DNA from: Weissella soli
Lineage (GTDB): Bacteria > Bacillota > Bacilli > Lactobacillales > Lactobacillaceae
Direction of reading: 5' to 3'
DNA length: 64,000 bases
Assembly: GCF_001761545.1 (NCBI RefSeq)
Contig: NZ_CP017326.1
Location: 806,001-870,000, forward strand
The first letter of the stretch is position 1. Each line of letters starts with the position of its first letter. The position numbers and the translations under genes are program-made. Of this stretch, positions 8,518 through 17,617 are shown one piece after another. Below the pieces are notes generated by a model, which saw only the letters and a list, made by a program, of their open reading frames with translations, was not told where the DNA came from and ran no database searches.

Positions 8518-10776
8518 TCACTTGACCTCCGTCTCAATGCCGTTTAACAGGATGATCAATGGCTCACCATCGATGAGCTTCACTGTACTATCCTCCGCGG
8601 CAACTTTAATTTCTAAAATGCGACCACGGTAGATCAAACGGAACTGATAACTCGTCCACTTCTTTGGCAAGAAGGGATTTAAGACTAATTGATCATCACG
8701 CACCCGCATCCCCGCGAACCCTTGCACGATTGACAGCCAAGCACCCGTCATCGAAGTGATGTGTAAGCCATCATTGGTATCGTTGTTATAATTATCCAAA
8801 TCTAACCGAGCGGTGCGTTCGTAGAACTCCACGGCCTTATCTTCCATCTTCAAATCAGCCGCAATAATTGAATGCACTGAGGGACTCAAAGAAGATTCAT
8901 GCACCGTAAATGGCTCATAGAAGAGATAATTGTCACGTTTTTGTTCCTCGGTAAAGGCATCTGGAAAGTAATACATCGCATGCAATGTATCAGATTGCTT
9001 GATGTAAGGTGAACGTAAGACTCGATCCCATGACCAGTGTTGGTTGATTGGTAATTCGTCTGCTGGCAAATCACGGACAGGGACCAGATCCTTATCGAGC
9101 CAACCATCCTGGGCCAAGAAAATATGGCGTGGATTGCCGTCAACATCCGTGGTGTCCACTTCTGGCAACCACATCTTAGCAATAATATCTTGCCAATGAG
9201 CCACCTCTTCATCAGTCACAGCTAACTTGGCTGCGATTTGGTCATCAATCTTTGGTAATACGTCCGTCGCATAAGACAAAACCCACTTGGCCATCCAGTT
9301 AGTGTAGAAGTTATTATTGACGTTATTTTCATACTCGTTTGGCCCAGTGACCCCATGGATCATGTAGGCCGCTTGGTGCTTTGAGTAATGAACGCGACCA
9401 GCCCAGAAACGCGCAATACCGATGAGCACTTCGGCTCCTTCACCGCGTTCCCATGTATGGTCACCGGTCAGATTCGTGTAATTGTAGATGGCATAGGCAA
9501 TCGTTGCATTACGGTGAATTTCTTCAAAGGTAATCTCCCATTCATTGTGCGACTCAATCCCATCAAACGTCACCATCGGATAAAGTGCCCCCGCCAAATC
9601 TTGTTGTTGGGCATTGTGATAAGCACCTGCTAATTGGTCATACCGGTATTTCAGTAAGGTCTTCACCACTTCTGGCTTGGTGACCCCAAGATAGACGGGA
9701 ATCGCAAAGGCTTCCGTATCCCAGTAGGTTGCCCCACCATACTTTTCACCAGTGAAGCCCTTTGGTCCAATATTTAACCGTGAATCATTGCCGTAGTAAG
9801 TCGCAAACAAGTGGAACAAGTTAAAACGAATCCCCTGTTGTGCTGGGACATCCCCTTCAATTTGGACATCGGCTTTTTCCCAACGCGCGTGCCATTCAGC
9901 GGCATGGGCGGTAAAAATATCTGCAAAGCTACGGGCCGTGACCTGCTGTGACAGCGTGTGGGCACCAGCCACCACGGCTACATTATCCGCATAATCACGC
10001 GAAGTCGTGACAATCACCCGCTTCTCCAAGACCACCGGTGTAGCGCCGACCGTCGCCGCAAAACTGTTTGTCACGGCAAAGGCGGTACTAGTGTTCGCAG
10101 TTTGTGTAAAATCACCGGCAAACGTTTGTTCAGCCACCACCGTAAATTGGGGCACCCCAAAATCATTTGGCACGGTTTGCGTTGACATCCAGGATGCTGA
10201 CTGGTCAGCATTTTTATCCAAGACCTGCCAGAATTTCTCATCATAATTGGCGTCTTCATTGACGACGTCCGCATCGATGCTAGCATCAACGACGACCTGG
10301 TGCGTTGCCCCATCGACAGCCTCAAAGGCAAAGCGCCAAGCTGCCAACTCCTTAGTCGCTGCAGAGATCAAGCGTGTAATCGTCACATGCACGCCAAACA
10401 CCGTAAATTCGCGATACAAAACCCCATCGTGCATATCCAATGTCACGACAAAATCTTGATAGGCATGCTTGGCTAAATCAACCTCTTGGCCATCAATGGT
10501 GAATTTAGCCTTGGTGAAATTCACGGCGTTGATTGCCTTACCAAAATACAAGGGGTAGCCATTTTTCCACCAACCAACGCGGGTTTTATCAGGGAACCAA
10601 ACCCCACCGATGTAGACCCCAAGATGGGTGTCACCAGAATAGGTTTCTTCAAACATCCCCCGCATCCCCATGTGTTCGTTGCCTAACGAGGTGATTGATT
10701 CCTGCAGACGCTTATCTTCAGCGTTTAGTTCGTGCGATGTGATCGTCCAGGGATCGATTTCAAAAATTCGTTTCAT
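8518..10776 (-). CDS. malP: Maltose phosphorylase, GH65
   Basis: A 752-residue cytoplasmic phosphorylase of family GH65 that splits maltose with phosphate into glucose and beta-glucose 1-phosphate. It has the N-terminal beta-sandwich, a linker and the alpha/alpha barrel. The general-acid region GVTGPNEYENNVNNN and the phosphate-binding stretch near SSLSPSVHSIIAA are present. It sits between a GH13 amylase and pgmB in a maltose operon. Other GH65 specificities (kojibiose, trehalose, nigerose) share this fold. The neighbouring maltodextrin amylase and permease make maltose by far the best fit. Confidence 0.93.
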   Translation of the reverse strand: MKRIFEIDPWTITSHELNAEDKRLQESITSLGNEHMGMRGMFEETYSGDTHLGVYIGGVWFPDKTRVGWWKNGYPLYFGKAINAVNFTKAKFTIDGQEVDLAKHAYQDFVVTLDMHDGVLYREFTVFGVHVTITRLISAATKELAAWRFAFEAVDGATHQVVVDASIDADVVNEDANYDEKFWQVLDKNADQSASWMSTQTVPNDFGVPQFTVVAEQTFAGDFTQTANTSTAFAVTNSFAATVGATPVVLEKRVIVTTSRDYADNVAVVAGAHTLSQQVTARSFADIFTAHAAEWHARWEKADVQIEGDVPAQQGIRFNLFHLFATYYGNDSRLNIGPKGFTGEKYGGATYWDTEAFAIPVYLGVTKPEVVKTLLKYRYDQLAGAYHNAQQQDLAGALYPMVTFDGIESHNEWEITFEEIHRNATIAYAIYNYTNLTGDHTWERGEGAEVLIGIARFWAGRVHYSKHQAAYMIHGVTGPNEYENNVNNNFYTNWMAKWVLSYATDVLPKIDDQIAAKLAVTDEEVAHWQDIIAKMWLPEVDTTDVDGNPRHIFLAQDGWLDKDLVPVRDLPADELPINQHWSWDRVLRSPYIKQSDTLHAMYYFPDAFTEEQKRDNYLFYEPFTVHESSLSPSVHSIIAADLKMEDKAVEFYERTARLDLDNYNNDTNDGLHITSMTGAWLSIVQGFAGMRVRDDQLVLNPFLPKKWTSYQFRLIYRGRILEIKVAAEDSTVKLIDGEPLIILLNGIETEVK

Positions 10777-10791
10777 GATAAATTCCTCTTC

Positions 10792-12549
10792 TTAATTTTG
10801 GTAAATAACAAAACCATGTGGCGCTAAGTGCTGTGACTCATACTGATTAGCTAACAAGACATTTGTGACCGCCAGGGGTTCTGCTTGTGTACCGGCATTG
10901 AAAACCGCCGTCAGTTGTTGCTGACCAAGCGTCCGCGTCAGTGCCACCACGTCAGTCTTGATGATGTGCCACGTCAGCGTCCCCTCAGATAGCAGCGGTG
11001 CTTGCTCCCGTCGGAAACTGATGAGTCGTTGCATGAAGGCAAACATAGCCTGATCCTGTAACGCTGGCTCCCACACCATTGGTTTGCGATCATCCGGATC
11101 ATTTTCACCCGTCATGCCGTATTCAGTGCCGTAATAAATCGATGGCACCCCTGGTTGGACGAAGGTAAAGGCTAAAACTTGCTGCACGAGATCCATATCA
11201 TCCCCAGCTAAGGTTTTGATACGGGGAGTATCGTGCGAGTCTAACGCATTAAACATCATTTGATTAGTTTGATCACGGTAGCGCATCAATTGCTGATTTA
11301 ATCGGTCCATCATTGCAGTCGCCGTGATTTTATGATGGATGAAATAATCAAGGATAGCGCCCGTGTAGGTATAATTCATCACTGCCGAGAACTCATCCCC
11401 ATGCAACCAGGCTTGTGAATTGTGCCAAATTTCGCCTAAGATGTAAAAATCAGGCTTCAAGGCTGTCGTTGCTTGTTTAAATTGTTTCCAAAAGTGATGT
11501 GAAATTTCATTGGCCACATCCAACCGCCACGCATCAATATCAAACTCACGAATCCAGTAGGTGGCGATATTTAACAGATATGCTTGTACTTCTGGATTGG
11601 CAGTATTTAATTTTGGCATATGCGGGGTGTAATCAAAGGTATCGTAGGTCGCATCCGCTGCAAATTCGAAATTGTCAGTAGCCGTGTAGGTAACCGGAAA
11701 CTCATGAATATGAAACCACTGCGCATATTTAGAGTCAGCGCCATGCGTCATAACATCTTGCCATTCAGGTGCCGTATCCCCCATATGGTTAAAGACTGCA
11801 TCTAACATTACCCTGATACCCCGAGCATGCGCTGCGGTTACGAATGCCTTAAATAAGGCTTTGTCACCAAAATCAGGATCGATTTCTAAATAGTCCTGCG
11901 TGTCATACTTATGATTGGAAGGTGCCTTAAAAATAGGGTTGAGGTAAATACCATTGACGCCCAAGGTCACCAAATGATCTAAGTGGTCCAAAATGCCCTG
12001 TAAATCACCACCATAGTAGTCCTGCCGACCAGGATGATCAGTTGACCGCCAAGACTTTGTACCGACCGGATCGTTGCTTACATCTCCATTTGCAAACCGT
12101 TCAGGGAATATTTGATACCATACCGTTTGCTTAACCCACTCTGGCGCATGGAAGGCGTCAATCGTTTGAAAAAAGGGCATCCGGAAGTAGGTATTCATAT
12201 CCATTAACCAGGCATCGGTTGCTGGCACAAAGCCCTTATCGGTATATAACACCGTTTCACCAGCCGTATCGGTGATAAAAAAAGCATAACCTAACCGGCG
12301 TTTAGGTTCGGTGACACTGATTTGCCAATAATCAAACTGCGCGTCAGATAAAATTAATTGCATCGGCACCGGCCTTTTATAGAACGGTTCGACTTGAGGA
12401 AGGCTACGTAAACTATATGGATCTCCTGCAATCAAAGACACTGCTGCGATATCCGCGCGCGCTGTGCGTAGCCGGATATGCATCGTCTCTTCGTCATATA
12501 GATAAGCCATCTCACTTTCCGGGCGATGGTAAATGGCTGCTAAATTCAT
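10792..12549 (-). CDS. Neopullulanase/maltogenic amylase-type glucanohydrolase, GH13
   Basis: A 585-residue intracellular enzyme of the GH13_20 type, with an N-terminal CBM34-like domain (about residues 1-125) that in this group forms dimers. The four GH13 regions are seen: DAVFNH, AWRLDVANE (nucleophile Asp), LGEIWH (acid/base Glu) and ALDSHDTPR (transition-state Asp). It cuts maltodextrins or cyclodextrins to maltose, feeding the phosphorylase 15 bases downstream. There is no signal peptide, consistent with action after uptake. An unusual long inverted repeat lies just upstream of its ribosome binding site. Confidence 0.92.
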   Translation of the reverse strand: MNLAAIYHRPESEMAYLYDEETMHIRLRTARADIAAVSLIAGDPYSLRSLPQVEPFYKRPVPMQLILSDAQFDYWQISVTEPKRRLGYAFFITDTAGETVLYTDKGFVPATDAWLMDMNTYFRMPFFQTIDAFHAPEWVKQTVWYQIFPERFANGDVSNDPVGTKSWRSTDHPGRQDYYGGDLQGILDHLDHLVTLGVNGIYLNPIFKAPSNHKYDTQDYLEIDPDFGDKALFKAFVTAAHARGIRVMLDAVFNHMGDTAPEWQDVMTHGADSKYAQWFHIHEFPVTYTATDNFEFAADATYDTFDYTPHMPKLNTANPEVQAYLLNIATYWIREFDIDAWRLDVANEISHHFWKQFKQATTALKPDFYILGEIWHNSQAWLHGDEFSAVMNYTYTGAILDYFIHHKITATAMMDRLNQQLMRYRDQTNQMMFNALDSHDTPRIKTLAGDDMDLVQQVLAFTFVQPGVPSIYYGTEYGMTGENDPDDRKPMVWEPALQDQAMFAFMQRLISFRREQAPLLSEGTLTWHIIKTDVVALTRTLGQQQLTAVFNAGTQAEPLAVTNVLLANQYESQHLAPHGFVIYQN

Positions 12550-12570
12550 AGAATCCTTCTTTCTAATTAA

Positions 12571-12682
12571 CTACGGTCAGCATTGTTCAACACCACAATC
12601 AGCTGTTGATTGTTTGATTTAGTGACATTTGTTTAGAGAGAATGTTGATGCCTCATTGTGATGTTGAACAATGCCGCCGTAG
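12571..12682. repeat. Long imperfect inverted repeat between permease and amylase genes
   Basis: The left arm (12571-12602) and right arm (12652-12682) are near-complementary over about 30 bases, with cores such as GCATTGTTCAACA and TGTTGAACAATG, a one-base indel and a few mismatches. The 49-base loop is AT-rich. No T run follows on the minus strand, so this is not a normal terminator. It could act as an mRNA-stability or processing hairpin separating the permease and enzyme cistrons. Confidence 0.85.
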
Positions 12683-12695
12683 CGACATTCATTGC

Positions 12696-14048
12696 TTACA
12701 AACCGTGTTCAACTGACGTTTCCTTAATAATCCAAACTGACAAGGCACCGATCAAGAATAGAACGGCAGATACCAAAATCATGTGTGGCATGAAGTTACC
12801 CAAAGCTGGGAACAAAGCAAACGAAGCAACTGAAGCGACAATTTGTGGCAAACAGATCCAAGAATTGAACAAGCCCATGTAAGTTCCATCATGTGAACCG
12901 TCCAAAGCATTCGTCAAAATCGTGAATGGGATGGCGTTCATCGTCACCCAAGCGATGCCCAAGAAGACAAAGGCCACTGCTGACATGGCTTGTGAGTGCG
13001 TGGTTGCGACCAGATAGAAGCCGACAGCTCCCAAAAGCATGCCCAAGGTGTACGCTGGCTTACGGGTCTTATTGTTAAGTCGAGAAATCATAATCCCCCA
13101 AACAATGGCAGCAACCGTTTCAATCGCTGACAAAACACCAAACCAGTTACCGGCTGCTTGGAAGCCCTTTGACGCTGCGTCAACTGTATGCCAAATATTT
13201 TGCGCCACAGTACCCGTACCATATGTCCATAGGTATTGGAAGCCAGCCCATGAGAAGAATTCAACTAGGCCCAACGTCCAAAATACCTTGGGTGCCTTAA
13301 CCAAAATTTGCACCATGCTGAGCTTTTCACGGTTCTCTTCGATACCGTGGTACTTGGCATAGGTCTTTGGATCATACTCCTCAACCTTCCAAATGGTGAA
13401 AGCGGCAGAAACTGCTAAGATGATTGCTCCAACATAAAATGCTAGCTTAACGGATGCTGGCAATTGACCTTCAGCCGCAACATTGGCAACCCCTAATGCT
13501 GTGAAAATGTAAGGGAATAAGTTCGCAATGACACCACCAATATTGCCCCAGATGGTTTGCCATGACCATGCAAAATCTTTTTGCTCATCGTTAACCATGT
13601 CTGAAATCATCATTTTAAATGGTTGCATTGACATATTTGATGACAAGTCCATAAACAAGATCGCAATCGCCCCAAACCATAAGGCAGTCGAAGTCTTAAA
13701 CCCAAAAGAGCCTGAATTTGGTAACAAGACCATTACAATGATGGCCACCACTGAACCAAGAATCAAATAAGGCAAACGACGCCCAATTTTTGGTATCCAG
13801 GTACGATCTGAGAAGTACCCGACGAGTGGTTGTACTAACATTCCTGCCAATGGTGGCAAAATGAAGAAAAAGCCTAACTTCGTTGGATCAGCGCCCAAGG
13901 TTTGAAAAATTCGCCCCATATTGGCACTTTGTAATGAAAAGGCCATCGAAGTTCCCAAATTACCAAATGTCATTAACATCAACGTCGAAAGTGCTAGGGT
14001 TGGTAGCATCTTCTTGCCGACTGTTGTATTACTACTCTGCTTTGTCAT
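12696..14048 (-). CDS. Maltose/maltodextrin permease (GPH/SLC45-like MFS)
   Basis: A 450-residue membrane carrier with about 12 helices. The N-terminus reads LSTLMLMTFGNLGTSMAFSL, the loop after helix 2 is LVGYFSDRTW, and PFKMMISDMV follows, all typical of maltose/sucrose:proton symporters of lactic acid bacteria (MalT type). It is the first gene of the operon with the amylase, the phosphorylase and pgmB. A LacI regulator is divergent, and a cre-type site overlaps the -35 box of its promoter. Import of maltose without phosphorylation fits the phosphorylase route downstream. Confidence 0.9.
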   Translation of the reverse strand: MTKQSSNTTVGKKMLPTLALSTLMLMTFGNLGTSMAFSLQSANMGRIFQTLGADPTKLGFFFILPPLAGMLVQPLVGYFSDRTWIPKIGRRLPYLILGSVVAIIVMVLLPNSGSFGFKTSTALWFGAIAILFMDLSSNMSMQPFKMMISDMVNDEQKDFAWSWQTIWGNIGGVIANLFPYIFTALGVANVAAEGQLPASVKLAFYVGAIILAVSAAFTIWKVEEYDPKTYAKYHGIEENREKLSMVQILVKAPKVFWTLGLVEFFSWAGFQYLWTYGTGTVAQNIWHTVDAASKGFQAAGNWFGVLSAIETVAAIVWGIMISRLNNKTRKPAYTLGMLLGAVGFYLVATTHSQAMSAVAFVFLGIAWVTMNAIPFTILTNALDGSHDGTYMGLFNSWICLPQIVASVASFALFPALGNFMPHMILVSAVLFLIGALSVWIIKETSVEHGL

Positions 14049-14159
14049 GTTTCTTTCCTTTCTCGAACCGACAAAATCTCAAAATCCCATCTCGAGCTAC
14101 TCAAATTAATAATCATTTCAACCTAGGTAACATTTGTGCATGCCCGATTGGATGTCTTA

Positions 14160-14189
14160 ACTATAAACTGTCCATGTAAGCGTTTTCAA
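14160..14189 (-). promoter_or_regulatory. Predicted promoter of the maltose operon
   Basis: Minus-strand TTGAAA (14184-14189) and TATAGT (14160-14165), 18 bases apart and 112 bases upstream of the permease start. The cre-type operator at 14175-14188 overlaps the -35 box and spacer, so a bound repressor would block RNA polymerase. Confidence 0.65.
14175..14188. promoter_or_regulatory. cre/MalR-type operator 1
   Basis: TGTAAGCGTTTTCA fits the consensus of CcpA and other LacI-family regulators at every constrained position. It overlaps the -35 region of the maltose operon promoter. Confidence 0.8.
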
Positions 14190-14251
14190 GTGTAAAACTA
14201 GTGTTACCGGTATCATAAATAAAACGCTGTTCATTCCATATATGACAATGA

Positions 14252-14265
14252 TGTAAACGTTTTCA
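14252..14265. promoter_or_regulatory. cre/MalR-type operator 2
   Basis: TGTAAACGTTTTCA is a perfect match to the LacI/CcpA consensus. It lies 19 bases upstream of a TATACT -10 box (14284-14289) for the divergent regulator gene, so it probably mediates autoregulation. It is 77 bases (centre to centre) from operator 1. Confidence 0.8.
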
Positions 14266-14318
14266 AAAATGACTTGTTTTTGCTATACTGAATTGAGTAC
14301 TTTTTGAGGGGGAATTGT

Positions 14319-15257
14319 ATGGCTACTTTAAAAGATGTCGCCGCTTTAGCCCATGTATCCAAAATGACTGTTTCGCGGGCCTTAAATCATCCAGAACTAG
14401 TTTCAGCTGAAATTCGGCAGGATGTGCTCGCGGCCGTCACTGCGTTAAACTACCAACCTAACCGGGCCGGTTTAGCACTTTCGAAACATAAATCGTTTGT
14501 GTTCCAATTCTTGATGTTAGAGGATGTTGATCAAGTAGAACCCTACTATGGCAAGCTGCTGATCTATATCAGTGATGCCTTACAGCAATCTGGTTATACC
14601 TTAGAATTGGGGCACTCACGTCAAAGTTTAAATCCAAATGTTGATGGTTTAATTGTCGTGGGCGCGCGTCACCATGACTTGGTCTGGTTGAAGGCATTGG
14701 ACATCCCGTACGTTAGTTATGGAGAAATTAGCGAAGATATTCCGTATGTCGATGTCGATAATCGCTTGGGCACAAAAATAGCCACGCAACAATTATTGAT
14801 GCATGGCTATACTAATATTCACTATATCGGGCTGACGATGGACGAATACTTTGCGCGGCAACGTGAGCAAGGATATCTCGATGCGACGCAGGCCGCCCAT
14901 AATCTCCCCCACGTCCATCGTATTACTAATAACGATCGTTTGGCTGAAACATTAGTCCAGCAGCTGGCTTTGACGCCTAACATGGCTTTTGTTTGTGCAA
15001 CCGATCAGATTGGCTTGGGGGTCGTGCGGGGAATTTTGGATGCGGGGTTCCGTATTCCAGAGGATGTCGCGGTGATTGGCTTTGATGGGGTTTATTTGGA
15101 TCAAATTGCGTCACGGCGACTGACGACCATCCGACAACCACTACCACAGATTGCCAATGAGTTAATTCACCTCTTAGAAGCGCAATTAACTAATACCGCT
15201 TGGCAACCACAACTTATCGTTCCTGAATTAATTGTCCGGGAATCAACTCGTAACTAA
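14319..15257 (+). CDS. LacI-family regulator of the maltose operon (MalR-like)
   Basis: A 312-residue repressor. The N-terminal helix-turn-helix is TLKDVAALAHVSKMTVSRAL and the hinge helix includes NRAGLALS. A periplasmic-binding-protein-like effector domain follows (about 60-312), ending in the usual FDGVYLDQ and TTIRQP stretches. The ATG at 14319 is chosen because AGGGGGAA lies just upstream. A TTG at 14304 would lie before that site. Divergent from the maltose permease and flanked by two operators, it most likely senses maltose or a maltodextrin. Confidence 0.92.
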   Translation: MATLKDVAALAHVSKMTVSRALNHPELVSAEIRQDVLAAVTALNYQPNRAGLALSKHKSFVFQFLMLEDVDQVEPYYGKLLIYISDALQQSGYTLELGHSRQSLNPNVDGLIVVGARHHDLVWLKALDIPYVSYGEISEDIPYVDVDNRLGTKIATQQLLMHGYTNIHYIGLTMDEYFARQREQGYLDATQAAHNLPHVHRITNNDRLAETLVQQLALTPNMAFVCATDQIGLGVVRGILDAGFRIPEDVAVIGFDGVYLDQIASRRLTTIRQPLPQIANELIHLLEAQLTNTAWQPQLIVPELIVRESTRN

Positions 15258-15296
15258 AAAGAACGGCTATGCAGACAATTGCGTAGTCGTTCTTTT
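15257..15296. terminator. Bidirectional terminator
   Basis: AAAAGAACGGCTATGCA pairs with TGCGTAGTCGTTCTTTT around a six-base loop. It lies between the convergent LacI regulator and APC permease genes and has A and T runs on both sides. Confidence 0.88.
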
Positions 15297-15299
15297 AGA

Positions 15300-16793
15300 T
15301 TAATCGTTTGTTTTTTCGTGCTTCTCAGCGCGTGCAAACAAAATCCAGGCAATGATTGCAAATAATACTGGGCCTAAAATCGTCCACATACCATCAAACC
15401 AATCACCGGTGCTAAAGGGCTCCCAAATCGTCAAACCGATTGAAAGCAACATCAATAACTCAACCAAAATCGTTACTGGCCAATAACTTTTTGCACTCTT
15501 AAAGAAGACAAACGGGCGCTTCACATTTGGTAAACGCTTAAAGAATGGAAATGCCAAAACTAAGAAGACATATGGCAGGGTCGTCGAAACATTGCCCATA
15601 TTCGTCAAAATCAGGTACAACTGGCTGGCATTCTTCCCACCGAATGAAATTCCTAGGATTAAGACCACCACAATGATGGCTTGGGCCCAAACAGCCGTTG
15701 CAGGAATACCGTGCTTATTCAAACGCACCACGCGCGCTGGCCAAAATTCTTTGGGCGTACCAAGAATGAATGACTTGATTGGTCCATAAGTTAGATAAAA
15801 GAAGGAACCCACGTAGGCCATAAACATACCAATCCCCGCAAAACGAGTGAAGAGATCACCTAATAAGAGCGCGGTGGCCTGGGACAAATGCAAAGATTGA
15901 CCCAGCTGCACACCCAGATTATTCATCAAGACATAGGTGATATTCCCCAGATTAGCTGATTTCATTGCGCTTAAATGTAGCCAGTTCGTTGAGACACCCC
16001 ATAGCAAGATTGACAGCGAATACCCAATACCGATCACGATGGTTGCGATAATAGCGCCCTTCGGATAGGTCTTTTCAGGTTCATCGATATTCTCCATAAC
16101 ACTACCCATTTGTTCCAACCCAGCATAAGCAAAAATAGCATACAAGGCAAACGAAATCATTTGGAAAGGTGATTGGAAGGCTGGGTTACTTGAAATTAAG
16201 AATGAATGCAACTGCACTGGTTCAGCGAAGTGCCCCCCAGAAGCTAGTAAAATTACCACGGAAGCCAGCAACAAGATTCCATTCAAAGCCATCACGAAGA
16301 CGCCCCCGATTGATGAGATCCGCGCGATGGCCGAAACCCCACGATTGACAAAGAACGCAACGACGATGACGAACAACGCCGCCAAAACGCCGACAGTTTC
16401 TCCACTCGACATACCAAATAATGACCAGCTTTGGGTGGCATCATGGCCCGCAAACAAGGTTGAAAAAGGAATCCAGACCTTTTGGGCCACCCCAATCATC
16501 CAGGTAATCCATGAAGCCAGGCCCACAAACGTGGCAATGAAAGCAACTTTTTGGCCCAGTGCTTCTTCCATCCACGTATAAATACCACCTTTGGCATCGG
16601 TATATGAAGCACCAAATTCAGCGTACATCATCGCTGTCGGTAGAAAAAATAGTAAGCCACCTAACAAATACCAAATGATGGCGGCATAGCCCATTTGTGC
16701 AAAGGCCACCGGCCCATTGGCAAACCCAAAAATGGTCGTAAACATCATTAAAATTACGGCCCCTAAGCCCAACTTTTTCGATTTCGAACTCAT
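15300..16793 (-). CDS. APC-superfamily amino acid permease (YjeM-like)
   Basis: A 497-residue transporter with about 12 membrane helices. The first helix has MMFTTIFGFANGPVAFAQMG, a broken-helix glycine-rich motif of the glutamate/GABA-type APC branch. FALYAIFAYAGLEQMGS in helix 6 and the YPKGAI loop fit the YjeM subgroup. It exchanges or imports an amino acid, which I cannot specify. AGAGGAG precedes the ATG by about six bases. It appears monocistronic, with a terminator at each end. Confidence 0.85.
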   Translation of the reverse strand: MSSKSKKLGLGAVILMMFTTIFGFANGPVAFAQMGYAAIIWYLLGGLLFFLPTAMMYAEFGASYTDAKGGIYTWMEEALGQKVAFIATFVGLASWITWMIGVAQKVWIPFSTLFAGHDATQSWSLFGMSSGETVGVLAALFVIVVAFFVNRGVSAIARISSIGGVFVMALNGILLLASVVILLASGGHFAEPVQLHSFLISSNPAFQSPFQMISFALYAIFAYAGLEQMGSVMENIDEPEKTYPKGAIIATIVIGIGYSLSILLWGVSTNWLHLSAMKSANLGNITYVLMNNLGVQLGQSLHLSQATALLLGDLFTRFAGIGMFMAYVGSFFYLTYGPIKSFILGTPKEFWPARVVRLNKHGIPATAVWAQAIIVVVLILGISFGGKNASQLYLILTNMGNVSTTLPYVFLVLAFPFFKRLPNVKRPFVFFKSAKSYWPVTILVELLMLLSIGLTIWEPFSTGDWFDGMWTILGPVLFAIIAWILFARAEKHEKTND

Positions 16794-16848
16794 ACAAACT
16801 CCTCTACTTATAAATTATGATGCTGTATCACATGCTGATCCACAGCAA

Positions 16849-16897
16849 AAAACAGACTATAATTATTCAATATACATGAATAATTATAGTCTGTTTT
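16849..16897 (-). terminator. Terminator downstream of the Nudix gene
   Basis: A perfect 21-base inverted repeat (arms begin AAAACAGACTATAATTATTC) with a seven-base loop. On the minus strand it ends in T6. It lies 70 bases past the Nudix stop codon and upstream of the permease start. Confidence 0.85.
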
Positions 16898-16966
16898 GTA
16901 TATCTATTCAGTTATAGTTTCATAAGAGATTGTGTGCGGTTACTCATCAACCACTTAATTAATCAC

Positions 16967-17449
16967 TTAATTTTTAAAGAAACCGCGGTTACCCGCTGCT
17001 ACTTGGTCGATCCAGTATTGGTGTTGTGAATTATACATAGTTGGTACCGGATCCAATGGTACAAATTCTGCTTCTATGGTCTCATCCCCATCAACCTCAA
17101 GATCACCACCAATTTTCTCAACTTCAAGGAGGGTCCCAATAATTTGCGCCTTGTCCCCTGAGGGAAATTCAATATGGAAATCAGATTGGACCCCCCACAA
17201 TGAAACCGGCTTGACATCCAAGTTCATTTCTTCTTTAAACTCTCGGATAATAGCACTACTATTGGTGTCATTTAATGGAATCATACCACCTGGAATTCCC
17301 CAAACATCCTGGCTTGAATCACTACGTTTCTGCAGTAAGACAGCCGTGCGATCCTCGTTGAATAAAATACCGGCCACACCTGACATAATAATTTCATCAT
17401 GCCCGATTTTAGCGCGTAAATTTTTAAAGTAGTTTTCCATTACAACCAT
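16967..17449 (-). CDS. Nudix hydrolase-family protein with a degenerate Nudix box
   Basis: A protein of about 160 residues of the Nudix fold, whose members cleave nucleoside diphosphates linked to another group. The box reads GMIPLNDTNSSAIIREFKEE. The REFKEE core that binds metal is intact, but the leading acidic position is Asp instead of Glu and the closing glycine is replaced by Asn. The ATG at 17449 follows GGGGG. An ATG at 17440 is a close alternative, and a longer frame to 17536 would run through a terminator hairpin. It is monocistronic. The substrate is unknown. Confidence 0.82.
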   Translation of the reverse strand: MVVMENYFKNLRAKIGHDEIIMSGVAGILFNEDRTAVLLQKRSDSSQDVWGIPGGMIPLNDTNSSAIIREFKEEMNLDVKPVSLWGVQSDFHIEFPSGDKAQIIGTLLEVEKIGGDLEVDGDETIEAEFVPLDPVPTMYNSQHQYWIDQVAAGNRGFFKN

Positions 17450-17490
17450 GTTGTGCCCCCAAAATATTGTTGTTACATCTGACAAGCAAA

Positions 17491-17513
17491 AGCCAGCAAT
17501 TAATGTGCTGGCT
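17491..17513 (-). terminator. Probable terminator of the Spx-like gene
   Basis: AGCCAGCA pairs perfectly with TGCTGGCT. The minus strand then reads TTTTGC. It is 105 bases beyond the Spx-like stop codon and argues against the longest possible start of the Nudix gene. Confidence 0.65.
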
Positions 17514-17617
17514 TCTATCTTATTAACGCATCCCACCAGCTAAGCCATAGGTCCATCATCATTTACTATGATTGTTGTCTAAATGGCATAGTCGGTCGTG
17601 TGTTATTTTACTTTCTC

